Below are positions 17,034-23,906 of a DNA stretch of 29,434 bases, in pieces; within the stretch, counting starts at the first letter, position 1, and every line of letters begins with the position of its first letter. A model generated the notes under the pieces. It was not told the origin of the DNA and ran no database searches. It saw only the letters and a program-made list of their open reading frames with translations. Made by a program: the position numbers and the translations under genes. Source of the stretch: Dialister sp. UBA6422 (GTDB lineage Bacteria > Bacillota > Negativicutes > Veillonellales > Dialisteraceae); assembly GCA_002439665.1 (NCBI GenBank), contig DJPC01000016.1, positions 273-29,706 on the forward strand, read 5' to 3'.

Positions 17034-17204
17034 CTATTTCTTATTTTCTTTTTGATTGACTTTTTTTAGCACGACAGAAGCACCTTGTTTTTCTGCCTCA
17101 AATTTATCTTCTTCAGAAAGATGTTCTGAGTCTAGTACTATTTTGACACCCATACGATCCAGCATTTCATCGATAGTATGCTGAGTTTTATACAATTCCC
17201 CCAT
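17034..17204 (-). CDS. Small protein of 56 residues downstream of cydB-like gene, unknown function
   Basis: A 57-codon frame starts with ATG at 17204 after a perfect ribosome site (GAGGTGATTTC then ATG) and ends at TAG, 25 bases before a strong terminator. The protein starts MGELYKTQHTIDEMLDRMGV, continues through a Glu/Asp/Lys-rich middle (DSEHLSEEDKFEAEKQ) and ends in a basic tail (KKVNQKENKK). There is no membrane segment, so it is not a CydX/CydS-type bd oxidase subunit. It is probably a soluble helical protein. It begins 19 bases after the cydB-like stop and almost certainly shares its transcript. I recognise no family. Confidence 0.75.
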   Translation of the reverse strand: MGELYKTQHTIDEMLDRMGVKIVLDSEHLSEEDKFEAEKQGASVVLKKVNQKENKK

Positions 17205-17223
17205 GAAATCACCTCATTGATTT

Positions 17224-18153
17224 TTACACGTGATCATCCCATGCATACTCTTCCTTCTTGCGAAGCAAGCGATAACCTAAAGCAGCCAAAGAGAGTACGA
17301 CAGCTCCTACGAGTAAGGCTGTATTTTCCATACCAGAGAAAAATACCATACCACTAGAGATATCTACTACTTGTGTAACAGTTGTCACAGAAGAAGCAGC
17401 GGACATATAAAGGCACATACCACTGATCAAAGAAAGATGAAATGCTATCAATCCTGCCAATGCCTGGCGCATTCTAGTAAGAGCAAACGCTGATAAGAAG
17501 AGGAGAACATCCATGCCTAAGGCTATCCATAGCAGATAACCATACTGATAGACATCCCCTGCATTGATGTAGAGAAGACCTACAGAAATCAAATGTAACA
17601 CAAGTCCTACAATGCCGGATACCAGAAAGGCAGCGCGGCATCTTTCTCCCAAAGGATTCACCACTTTGCATGCGCCATAGAGAGTTCCCATCTGGAATAC
17701 AGCCAGAATCATCCAAATGGCCAAGAAAATACCCAAAGCAGAAACCATGGCCCCCTCGGTATGTAAAAATGAGCTAATGACAAGACTCATCACGAAGAGA
17801 GCAAAAATAGAAAAAAGACTCATGCCTTTTATGAAAATAGGTCTCGCCATAGATCCCTTGGCAAAACAACCAATAAGACGGAAGAGAGCTCCTAAACCGG
17901 CTGGTCCTAGGAGGGCCATACCTTTCCAGCTGCTTCCTGCCTGCGAAAGAGCGGCTTCTAAAGATAACACTCCTAAAAGAAGCCATAATTCATGACCGTC
18001 CCATCCTGGTTTAAATAAACCAAGAAGTGCTTTACTTTCTTCTTCATTTCGACATACATAAGGTGCTGCTACAGAAAGGCCCCAGTCTGCGGCTTCTAGT
18101 ACGAAGTACAATCCAATGAAACAAAATGGCAGAAGCAAACCATTAAAATCCAT
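17224..18153 (-). CDS. Cytochrome bd oxidase subunit II (CydB)-like membrane protein
   Basis: This 309-residue, about eight-span membrane protein resembles CydB, the subunit of cytochrome bd that supports quinol oxidation. Family marks are the N-terminal FIGLYFVLEAADWGLSVAAP (CydB: VLEGFDFGVG) and FKPGWDGHELWLLL (CydB: GPVWDGNEVWL), each with the conserved Asp. The rest is diverged. The ATG at 18153 follows a perfect AAGGAGG; the frame extending to 18207 is rejected because it has no ribosome site. No cydA gene, which would carry all the haem ligands, is in the window; the neighbour upstream is glmM, 80 bases away. It may pair with a CydA encoded elsewhere or be repurposed. Family assignment is fairly sure, function is not. 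Confidence 0.8.
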   Translation of the reverse strand: MDFNGLLLPFCFIGLYFVLEAADWGLSVAAPYVCRNEEESKALLGLFKPGWDGHELWLLLGVLSLEAALSQAGSSWKGMALLGPAGLGALFRLIGCFAKGSMARPIFIKGMSLFSIFALFVMSLVISSFLHTEGAMVSALGIFLAIWMILAVFQMGTLYGACKVVNPLGERCRAAFLVSGIVGLVLHLISVGLLYINAGDVYQYGYLLWIALGMDVLLFLSAFALTRMRQALAGLIAFHLSLISGMCLYMSAASSVTTVTQVVDISSGMVFFSGMENTALLVGAVVLSLAALGYRLLRKKEEYAWDDHV

Positions 18154-18233
18154 ATAGACCTCCTTGATTCGGATATGACTGATTGATATAAAGGAATTCT
18201 CATTCACTATAAGAATGAATCCATCCCTTTTCC

Positions 18234-19583
18234 TTAATTATTTTCTACACCCAGCTCATGTTCTACCACAGAAGCTATATCATCAATGATACGTTCTAGC
18301 TGATTCAATTCTTTTCCTTCACCCATGACACGAATCAGTGGTTCTGTCCCAGAGGCACGGACCAGAATGCGGCCATCACTTCCCAGTTCTTCTTCCCCAG
18401 CTTTAATAGAGGCTTGAATCAGTTCATTATCTTCCCAGCCATTTTTACTATACACGGCTACATTTTTCAGAATCTGCGGATAAGTCACCATGAGGCTATT
18501 TAATTCAGACATAGTTTTTCCCGATTCACGGAGCACTTTGAGGGTCTGTAAGGCAGTAATCAAACCATCACCAGTGGTATTGAATTCTGTAAAGATGATA
18601 TGTCCAGACTGTTCACCGCCGATAGAGTAATCATGTTTCAGCATTTCTTCCAATACGTATCTATCGCCTACCTGCGTAGAAACGGTCTGACATCCATTTT
18701 CTTTCAATGCTTTGCCGAATCCCAAATTGCTCATCACTGTACCCACAACCATGTTGTCATGAAGACGGCCTTCTTTTTTCATCTGCAACGCATTGATAAG
18801 CATTAAATGATCCCCATCCATGACTTTGCCCTTCTCATCGACGAAAAGGCAACGGTCTGCGTCACCATCGTTGGCAATACCACAGATAGCTCCTTCAGAG
18901 ACAACTCGTTTCTGCAAAGTTTCCATATGGGTAGAACCACAGCCGTTATTGATATTTACTCCATTGGGTTCGTGGAAAATAGCAATCACTTCTGCGCCTA
19001 ATTCTTTAAGAATTTCTGGCAGAAAATCACTAGCTGCTCCATTAGCAGAATCTGTAACGATTTTCATTCCCTTAAAGTCGCCAGTGACTGTAGATTTTAC
19101 AAAAGCTCTATATTTATCTGCCAATTCTGGTCTATGAGAAATAACACCGATATTAGCACCAGTCGGACGAACAATGTCTTCATCGTGGCGAAGAATGTTT
19201 TCAATATCTTCTTCCGTCTGATCTGGCAATTTATATCCATTGCGATCAAAGAATTTAATGCCATTATCAGGAAATGGGTTATGAGATGCAGAAATAACAA
19301 CCCCTGCATCATATCCTTCCGTCTTGGTCAGATAGGCAATACCAGGCGTAGGAATGACGCCAGCCAGATCCACATCTACACCAGATGCACATAATCCGGC
19401 AGCCAAAGCCGCAGTAAGCATAGAACCAGAGATACGGGTATCCATACCAATCAGGAAACGATGATTGCCACCAGCTTTACAAAAATAAGCACCTGCTGCG
19501 CGCCCCAACTGATAGGCCAATTCCGGCATCAATGTGGAATTCACCAATCCACGCACACCATCTGTACCAAATAATGTAACCAT
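18234..19583 (-). CDS. glmM: Phosphoglucosamine mutase GlmM
   Basis: GlmM converts glucosamine-6-phosphate to glucosamine-1-phosphate for UDP-GlcNAc and thus peptidoglycan synthesis. The 449 residues are full length. The four phosphohexomutase blocks are visible: LFGTDGVRG at the start, the phosphoserine loop VVISASHNPFPDNGIKFF with the active Ser at 100, the metal loop DGDADRC (around 240), and the phosphate-binding VRASGTEPLIRVMGEG near the end. The start has GGGAGG at good spacing. It is third in the conserved cdaA-cdaR-glmM order, where CdaA and GlmM are known to interact in Bacillus and Lactococcus. A 161-base gap and a strong promoter separate it from cdaR, so it can be expressed independently. 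Confidence 0.98.
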   Translation of the reverse strand: MVTLFGTDGVRGLVNSTLMPELAYQLGRAAGAYFCKAGGNHRFLIGMDTRISGSMLTAALAAGLCASGVDVDLAGVIPTPGIAYLTKTEGYDAGVVISASHNPFPDNGIKFFDRNGYKLPDQTEEDIENILRHDEDIVRPTGANIGVISHRPELADKYRAFVKSTVTGDFKGMKIVTDSANGAASDFLPEILKELGAEVIAIFHEPNGVNINNGCGSTHMETLQKRVVSEGAICGIANDGDADRCLFVDEKGKVMDGDHLMLINALQMKKEGRLHDNMVVGTVMSNLGFGKALKENGCQTVSTQVGDRYVLEEMLKHDYSIGGEQSGHIIFTEFNTTGDGLITALQTLKVLRESGKTMSELNSLMVTYPQILKNVAVYSKNGWEDNELIQASIKAGEEELGSDGRILVRASGTEPLIRVMGEGKELNQLERIIDDIASVVEHELGVENN

Positions 19584-19620
19584 TTAAATTCCTCCCAAAT
19601 TCAAACATTTTAACGCAATT

Positions 19621-19649
19621 ATCATACCGCTAGACTATTTTTTCGTCAA
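19621..19649 (-). promoter_or_regulatory. Promoter of glmM
   Basis: On the minus strand -35 TTGACG (19644-19649) and -10 TATGAT (19621-19626) are separated by 17 bases, each one base from consensus. The predicted start lies about 30 bases before the glmM ATG, leaving no room for a glmS-type ribozyme or long leader. Promoter and leader explain part of the 161-base gap; no terminator was seen after cdaR. Confidence 0.78.
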
Positions 19650-19744
19650 GATATCTCCATTTGCCCGGCAATTCATGCTCCCAATTGGATAGATAGACCT
19701 ACAAAACTAATGCAGTCCAGGAGCTAAAAATGAATCTTTCTATC

Positions 19745-20665
19745 TTATGACTTATCAATTTCCACAATGACTGTAGCTTGGGGGACAGTAAATGTACCGC
19801 CTGTAGGTTTCGGTAATGTCACCACTTGACGAATTTCTTTATCAGCGCCTGACACATCGATAGGATCGAGTTCCAATATGGCATGCTTATCAAAATAACT
19901 AACCGGTGCTGTCAGTGTAGCTACTGGAGGATCCACTGTAATTTTCCCTACTTTATACCCTTCTGCCGGTTCCCCTTTGGTCGTGGCTTTGATGGGCAAA
20001 TTGCCTACTCTAGTCATTTCTTTCATGTGAATATTGACTTTGACCTGGCTAGGCATGACATCCAGTCCAGTCACAGTATTGCCATCGGCGTCTAAAATAT
20101 TAACACTATCAAATTCTACAAAGTTCTTGTCTTTACCAGACATATTGACAGAAACCACAGCTCTATCTGCTTCGTCCACTTTTTCAGAACTCCCGGCAAT
20201 AGTGATCGTATCTGGTGTGACTTTCTTACTTTCTGCAGAGAAATTCAAATCTGGCGTACCAAAGAGTTCGACCATAGCTGGCAATGTCTTCACTGCATAG
20301 GTATCTACTTTCAGATCAAAATATTCTGGAGTAACGGACACCACGGTTTCATCCCCTGGGACAGATACCAGGATTTTGGTATTTGGAAATTCCCCATCGG
20401 TCATTCCCGATAAATCCACATAGGCTTTGATATTGTCAGCCCGCATATAAATCATATCACTTCGAGCCATACGGACTTTGACTTTAACTTTAGAAGGTAC
20501 ATTGGTTGCTACCAAGGAACGATCCAGATTTCTCACTTCTACCGGAACTGTATAGGTATTTTCTACTCGAGGATTTTGTTCATTCATTACATATACCCAG
20601 AATGCGCAAGCTGCAATAAGGCATAAAAGTTTCGGCAGCCACCAGTCATATTTAGTATATTTCAT
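19745..20665 (-). CDS. cdaR: CdaA regulatory protein CdaR (YbbR domains)
   Basis: CdaR is a membrane-anchored extracytoplasmic protein that modulates the diadenylate cyclase CdaA. The 306 residues start with a short basic region and one membrane anchor (LLCLIAACAFWVYVMNEQNP, about 13-32). Three to four YbbR repeats follow, each with the pattern of a VPVEVRNL- or PAMVELFG-type strand and a DTITIAGSSEKV or PSQVKVNI segment; three starts are clear and a fourth is near the C-terminus. The ATG at 20665 overlaps the cdaA stop as ATGA and has GGAG upstream. The ATG at 20680 lies inside cdaA without a ribosome site and is rejected. Translational coupling to cdaA fits their complex. Confidence 0.93.
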   Translation of the reverse strand: MKYTKYDWWLPKLLCLIAACAFWVYVMNEQNPRVENTYTVPVEVRNLDRSLVATNVPSKVKVKVRMARSDMIYMRADNIKAYVDLSGMTDGEFPNTKILVSVPGDETVVSVTPEYFDLKVDTYAVKTLPAMVELFGTPDLNFSAESKKVTPDTITIAGSSEKVDEADRAVVSVNMSGKDKNFVEFDSVNILDADGNTVTGLDVMPSQVKVNIHMKEMTRVGNLPIKATTKGEPAEGYKVGKITVDPPVATLTAPVSYFDKHAILELDPIDVSGADKEIRQVVTLPKPTGGTFTVPQATVIVEIDKS

Positions 20666-21486
20666 TTCAAGGGGCTCCATTTCTGTAATACATCACTAAC
20701 GCCCTTCGGTTTTCCTTTCATTAAATAGTTGCGAAGGACATTTTTTAAACTTTCCGCATCTTGTCCGCGATAAATATGACCACCGTAGGTATAAGAAACA
20801 ATTCCTGTTTCTTCGCTAACCACCACGATGACGCAGTCTGCCTGTTCACTCATACCAATGGCTGCTCTATGGCGGGTCCCAAGCTCAGAAGAAAGGCTAT
20901 GATCCCTAGTCAATGGTAATAGGCAACCGGCAGCCATGATGCGATTTTCACGAATAATTACGGCTCCATCATGAAGTGGAGTATTGACGATAAAAATATT
21001 ACCCAAAAGTTCTTTGGATACCAATCCTTCAATACGAATCCCTGTATCTATACGGTCATCAAGACCTACACTTCTTTCAAAAACAATAAGAGCCCCAATC
21101 TTATTAGCAGACATAACCATAGCGGCATCTACCACATCATTGATCACATGGTCCCATTCAATTTCATTCATCATGCGGGAAGATACATAAAATTTACCTC
21201 TACCAATCTGTTCCAAAGCACGACGAAGTTCCGGTTGAAAAACAACCGGAAGGGCTACGATCAGAACAGTCATCAGTTTGTCTAGAATCCAGCTAACTAC
21301 ATGAAGCTGAAGCCATCCTGCAAACACGGTAAAAACACCAAGGAAAATAAGCCCCTTCAAAAGAGCAGTGGCCCTTGTATTTCTAATCAAAATATATATG
21401 CGATATAAAAAGAATGCTACCACTAGGATATCCAATACATCCCAGAGTCGCATGGTCATAAAAAGTCCCTGTATCTGACTGATCAT
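20662..21486 (-). CDS. cdaA: Diadenylate cyclase CdaA
   Basis: CdaA makes the second messenger cyclic di-AMP from two ATP. This controls potassium and osmolyte uptake and cell-wall balance in Firmicutes. The 274 residues begin with three membrane helices (about 12-32, 39-58, 63-82). The DAC domain carries both catalytic motifs: DGA at 173-175 (NTPLHDGAVIIRENRI) and RHR at 205-207 (SSELGTRHRAAIGMSE). The ribosome site is AAGGAAC. It is first in cdaA-cdaR-glmM, the canonical arrangement that distinguishes CdaA from DisA or CdaS. No phosphodiesterase (gdpP, pgpH) is in the window. Confidence 0.97.
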   Translation of the reverse strand: MISQIQGLFMTMRLWDVLDILVVAFFLYRIYILIRNTRATALLKGLIFLGVFTVFAGWLQLHVVSWILDKLMTVLIVALPVVFQPELRRALEQIGRGKFYVSSRMMNEIEWDHVINDVVDAAMVMSANKIGALIVFERSVGLDDRIDTGIRIEGLVSKELLGNIFIVNTPLHDGAVIIRENRIMAAGCLLPLTRDHSLSSELGTRHRAAIGMSEQADCVIVVVSEETGIVSYTYGGHIYRGQDAESLKNVLRNYLMKGKPKGVSDVLQKWSPLK

Positions 21487-21576
21487 AAAAAGTTCCTTCC
21501 GCTATCTATCCTTACAATAAGCAGTACATAACAATAAAATATCTCGTTTGTACTTTTTTATTTATCTTGTCATTTT

Positions 21577-21604
21577 ATTGTAGCATGAATAAACAGGGGA
21601 TAAA
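21577..21604 (-). promoter_or_regulatory. Candidate extended -10 promoter of cdaA
   Basis: On the minus strand TGC-TACAAT (hexamer at 21577-21582, TGC at 21583-21585) forms an extended -10, with a poor -35 TTTATC (21599-21604) at 16 bases. It lies about 90 bases upstream of cdaA and has the same design as the rsmD promoter. Confidence 0.45.
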
Positions 21605-21700
21605 AGGTACAATGTAAAAAAGGTTTTTAAAATCTAAGTGTGATGGATGCCTAGGAGCACCCCAATTCCTAAAATAAACCATCACAATAAAAACTCTCCC

Positions 21701-21741
21701 AATAAAAAGAGCCAGGATCAATAAAAGATCCCGGTTCTTTT
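21701..21741 (-). terminator. Terminator after sdaAA
   Basis: Arms 21705-21719 and 21727-21741 (AAAAGAGCCAGGATC with GATCCCGGTTCTTTT) pair with one mismatch and one wobble around a 7-base loop. On the minus strand CTCTTTTTATT follows. It lies 10 bases after the sdaAA stop. Confidence 0.8.
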
Positions 21742-21750
21742 CATTGGGTA

Positions 21751-22638
21751 TTATATTTCCTTCGCTTTTTCATCCAATTTAGCTTGGATATCTTTCCCTG
21801 TTTCTGTCATAGCAAGTCCTGCTCTACTGGTTTCCTTTAATTCTACAGGAAGCCGGCGTCCCACATCTGCCATGGCTTCAATCACTTCATCTGCAGGGAT
21901 CTGGCTCTTTACACCATTCATGGCCATCTCTACAGCAACTAAGGCATGTACAGCATGAAATCCATTGCGTTTAACACAAGGTACTTCCACCAAGCCACCT
22001 ACGGGATCACATACCAGGCCTAAAATATTTTTCAGCGCTAAAGCAAATGCATTGGCCATTTCTTCCGTGGTACCGCCCATCAAATCTACTGCAGCAGCGG
22101 CTGCCATAGCGGTAGCTGTCCCGCACTCTGCCTGGCATCCTCCCACCGCACCAGCAATAGAGGCTTTTTCTGCCACAATACGACCAATCGCCCCAGCAGT
22201 AAATAAAGCACGGGTCAAATCATTCATAGTGGCATTGACTTCTTCCGCCGTAGCAGCTAGTACCGCCGGCAATATACCACAAGAACCAGCGGTAGGACAA
22301 GCAACAATGCGATACATTTTGGCATTGGCTTCTGCGGTGGAAATGGCATAGGCACAGGCCCTTTGACACACAGGACTTAAAAAAGTCATTTTCCCAGTGA
22401 AGATACGGTTGGCATCACCACCCACTAGACCACTTCCAGAAAGTGCCGTATCAGAAAGTCCTTGTTGAATAGCTTGTCTAAAAATAGGAATGGTATTTTT
22501 CATTCTCTCCCATACTTCTTCGTATGTTTTCCCACTATCTTCTGCTTCTACTTCACAGGCAATAATACCTGGAGAACAATGTTTTCTTTGAGCGGCATCA
22601 AATAATTCCGCCAGCGAATGATATTGATATGTTTTCAT
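21751..22638 (-). CDS. sdaAA: L-serine ammonia-lyase, iron-sulfur-dependent, alpha subunit
   Basis: This is the catalytic subunit of the [4Fe-4S] L-serine dehydratase, which turns serine into pyruvate and ammonia, a fermentative energy source in amino-acid-using anaerobes. The 295 residues carry the cluster cysteines in VACPTAGSCGILPAVLA, GGCQAECGTATAM and LVCDPVGGLVEVPCVKRNG. The length is close to the Bacillus and Clostridium alpha subunits. I take the ATG at 22638; a GTG three bases upstream (22641) is closer to the AAGGA ribosome site and remains possible. The beta subunit gene lies upstream with a 195-base gap that holds tandem GTTGTTA repeats. The enzyme is oxygen sensitive, in keeping with an anaerobe. 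Confidence 0.96.
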   Translation of the reverse strand: MKTYQYHSLAELFDAAQRKHCSPGIIACEVEAEDSGKTYEEVWERMKNTIPIFRQAIQQGLSDTALSGSGLVGGDANRIFTGKMTFLSPVCQRACAYAISTAEANAKMYRIVACPTAGSCGILPAVLAATAEEVNATMNDLTRALFTAGAIGRIVAEKASIAGAVGGCQAECGTATAMAAAAAVDLMGGTTEEMANAFALALKNILGLVCDPVGGLVEVPCVKRNGFHAVHALVAVEMAMNGVKSQIPADEVIEAMADVGRRLPVELKETSRAGLAMTETGKDIQAKLDEKAKEI

Positions 22639-22697
22639 CACATACTGTCCTTATTATATAACTCAAATTTCAAGAACCATAAAATGGTATAGAGATT

Positions 22698-22729
22698 GTT
22701 GTTAGTTGTTAGTTGTTAGTTGGTTGTTA
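22698..22729. repeat. Tandem GTTGTTA heptamers between sdaAB and sdaAA
   Basis: GTTGTTA occurs three times exactly in tandem (22698-22718), followed by a variant GTTGGTTGTTA ending at 22729. Related sequences are seen in the gaps near 23.8, 25.4, 28.5 and 28.7 kb but in none of the coding regions I read. Confidence 0.8.
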
Positions 22730-22833
22730 CCCCCTAATAACTATCAATAGTAAGTGCATAAATTTAATTGGTTCATGCCTCAGGGTGACTCCATATATGC
22801 TGTGCATATACGGCATATGAGATTGGTCGCTTC

Positions 22834-23496
22834 CTATATAATATCCATGGACATGGCATATAAAATATTATCATTGGCTTTGACAATCTCTTGCACCATA
22901 GCTTGTGGTACCAACTGGTCTGTATGAATAATCATGACAGCCTCATCCCCCTTACCTTTGCGGAAAAGGCGCATGGTGGAAATATTAATGTGTTCCTTGG
23001 CTAAGAAACGGCATACATCGGCCACAATCCCAGGAACATCGTGATGACGCGTAAGGAATGTATATTCTTCCCCTGTAATTTCTACTGGATATCCATCAAT
23101 TTCAGTAATCATCACACGACCGCCGCCTAAAGATCGGCCTACGACCACCACATGGGCCCCACAAGTACCATAGGCATCAATTTTGGCCACATTGGGATGA
23201 CCCATATCTTCGTCAGATATAGAAAAAGAAATTTGAATCCCCTTTGTCTTAGCCAATGTCAACGCATCGCGAATAGAACCGCTATCAGGGGCATACCCCA
23301 TCAGTCCAGCGACCAATGCTCTATCAGTACCATGTCCCTTTCCTGTTTTCGCAAAAGAACCATACAAAGTAATATGCGCTTTCTGAATTGGTTCTCCCAA
23401 TATACGACTAGCAACTTGTCCGATCCGCGCTGCACCTGCGGTATGGGAACTCGATGGACCAATCATAACCGGTCCAATAATATCAAATATACCCAT
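22834..23496 (-). CDS. sdaAB: L-serine ammonia-lyase, iron-sulfur-dependent, beta subunit
   Basis: This is the beta subunit of the two-component [4Fe-4S] L-serine dehydratase. The 220 residues start with the family block IGPVMIGPSSSHTAGAARIG. FAKTGKGHGTDRALVAGLMG and the HPNVAKIDAYG region follow. A C-terminal ACT domain (about 148-215; HHDVPGIVADVCRFLAKEHI) probably has a structural or serine-sensing role. The ATG at 23496 has AAAGGAG eight bases upstream; the TTG at 23499 is less likely. Upstream is a 400-base gap with a hairpin and an intrinsic terminator, which suggests transcription attenuation of the sda genes. Confidence 0.95.
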   Translation of the reverse strand: MGIFDIIGPVMIGPSSSHTAGAARIGQVASRILGEPIQKAHITLYGSFAKTGKGHGTDRALVAGLMGYAPDSGSIRDALTLAKTKGIQISFSISDEDMGHPNVAKIDAYGTCGAHVVVVGRSLGGGRVMITEIDGYPVEITGEEYTFLTRHHDVPGIVADVCRFLAKEHINISTMRLFRKGKGDEAVMIIHTDQLVPQAMVQEIVKANDNILYAMSMDII

Positions 23497-23599
23497 CAAA
23501 GAAACTCCTTTCTTTTAAGGAAATCCTAGAAACATAGTGATTTATCATGCATGACCTATGTCCCCATGCGCTAATAACTATCGTTAAAAGAGAACAATA

Positions 23600-23626
23600 T
23601 AATAAAAAATCTGCCCTTCGGCAGAT
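23600..23626 (-). terminator. Intrinsic terminator inside the sda leader
   Basis: On the minus strand ATCTGCC-GAAG-GGCAGAT (23609-23626) forms a perfect 7-base stem with a purine tetraloop, followed directly by a TTTTTTATTAT tract. It lies about 105 bases upstream of sdaAB and about 280 bases past the stop codon of the preceding gene. It may be a leader attenuator for sda or the end of an unannotated small RNA. Confidence 0.8.
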
Positions 23627-23713
23627 GGAAATATTCAAAGCAAACTCCCTACCCAGGTGAAATTCCACATTGAATCGATGATGAATTTATAAAAGAATAG
23701 CAAGGAATCGGTG

Positions 23714-23746
23714 GTAGAAAAGAAAACAGAATGTTCTCTCTTCTAC
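23714..23746 (-). promoter_or_regulatory. Hairpin in the sda leader
   Basis: Two 15-base arms (GTAGAAAAGAAAACA with TGTTCTCTCTTCTAC on the plus strand) pair fully if G-U pairs on the minus-strand RNA are allowed, around a 3-base loop. The structure sits upstream of the leader terminator and could be part of a sensing domain. Confidence 0.45.
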
Positions 23747-23805
23747 TCCTCTTCACTTGACAGGTATCCCATATGTAGTGAATACTCAACCATTCTTGTG
23801 ATCAT

Positions 23806-23858
23806 GGTTGCTAGTTATTAGTTATTTGTTGTTTGAATTCTAACAAATAATAATAACC
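23806..23858. repeat. Inverted AT-rich repeat, GTTATTAGTTATT type
   Basis: The left arm (23806-23830, ending AGTTATTAGTTATTTGTT) is imperfectly complementary to the right arm AACAAATAATAATAACC (23842-23858). It belongs to the same GTTGTTA/GTTATTA family as the tandem repeat at 22.7 kb. Its right arm overlaps a candidate sda promoter. Confidence 0.55.
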
Positions 23859-23864
23859 ATTCAA
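23837..23864 (-). promoter_or_regulatory. Candidate promoter of the sda leader
   Basis: On the minus strand -35 TTGAAT (23859-23864) and -10 TAGAAT (23837-23842) are separated by 16 bases. A start near 23830 would give a leader of about 330 bases before sdaAB, containing the hairpin at 23714 and the terminator at 23609. Confidence 0.4.
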
Positions 23865-23906
23865 TCACTTTGGCTTAAAAAAAAGGAATGAACGAGCCGC
23901 CACGAT

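Noticed and set aside
19584..19744. Possible glmS-type ribozyme or riboswitch before glmM
   Set aside because: The predicted transcript start is only about 30 bases from the glmM ATG, leaving no room for such an element.
22681..22760. CRISPR-like array from the GTTGTTA repeats
   Set aside because: The unit is seven bases, in direct tandem without spacers, and no cas genes are present.
23483..23668. A 61-codon frame on the minus strand overlapping the sda leader and the sdaAB start
   Set aside because: It uses a GTG start, runs through the terminator hairpin and overlaps the sdaAB ribosome site and start; the translation has no coherent character.
23500..23906. T-box or glycine riboswitch upstream of the sda genes
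   Set aside because: Conserved cores such as the T-box AGGGTGG/ACCGCG segment or the glycine aptamer core were not found by eye on the minus strand; the leader is reported as unassigned.
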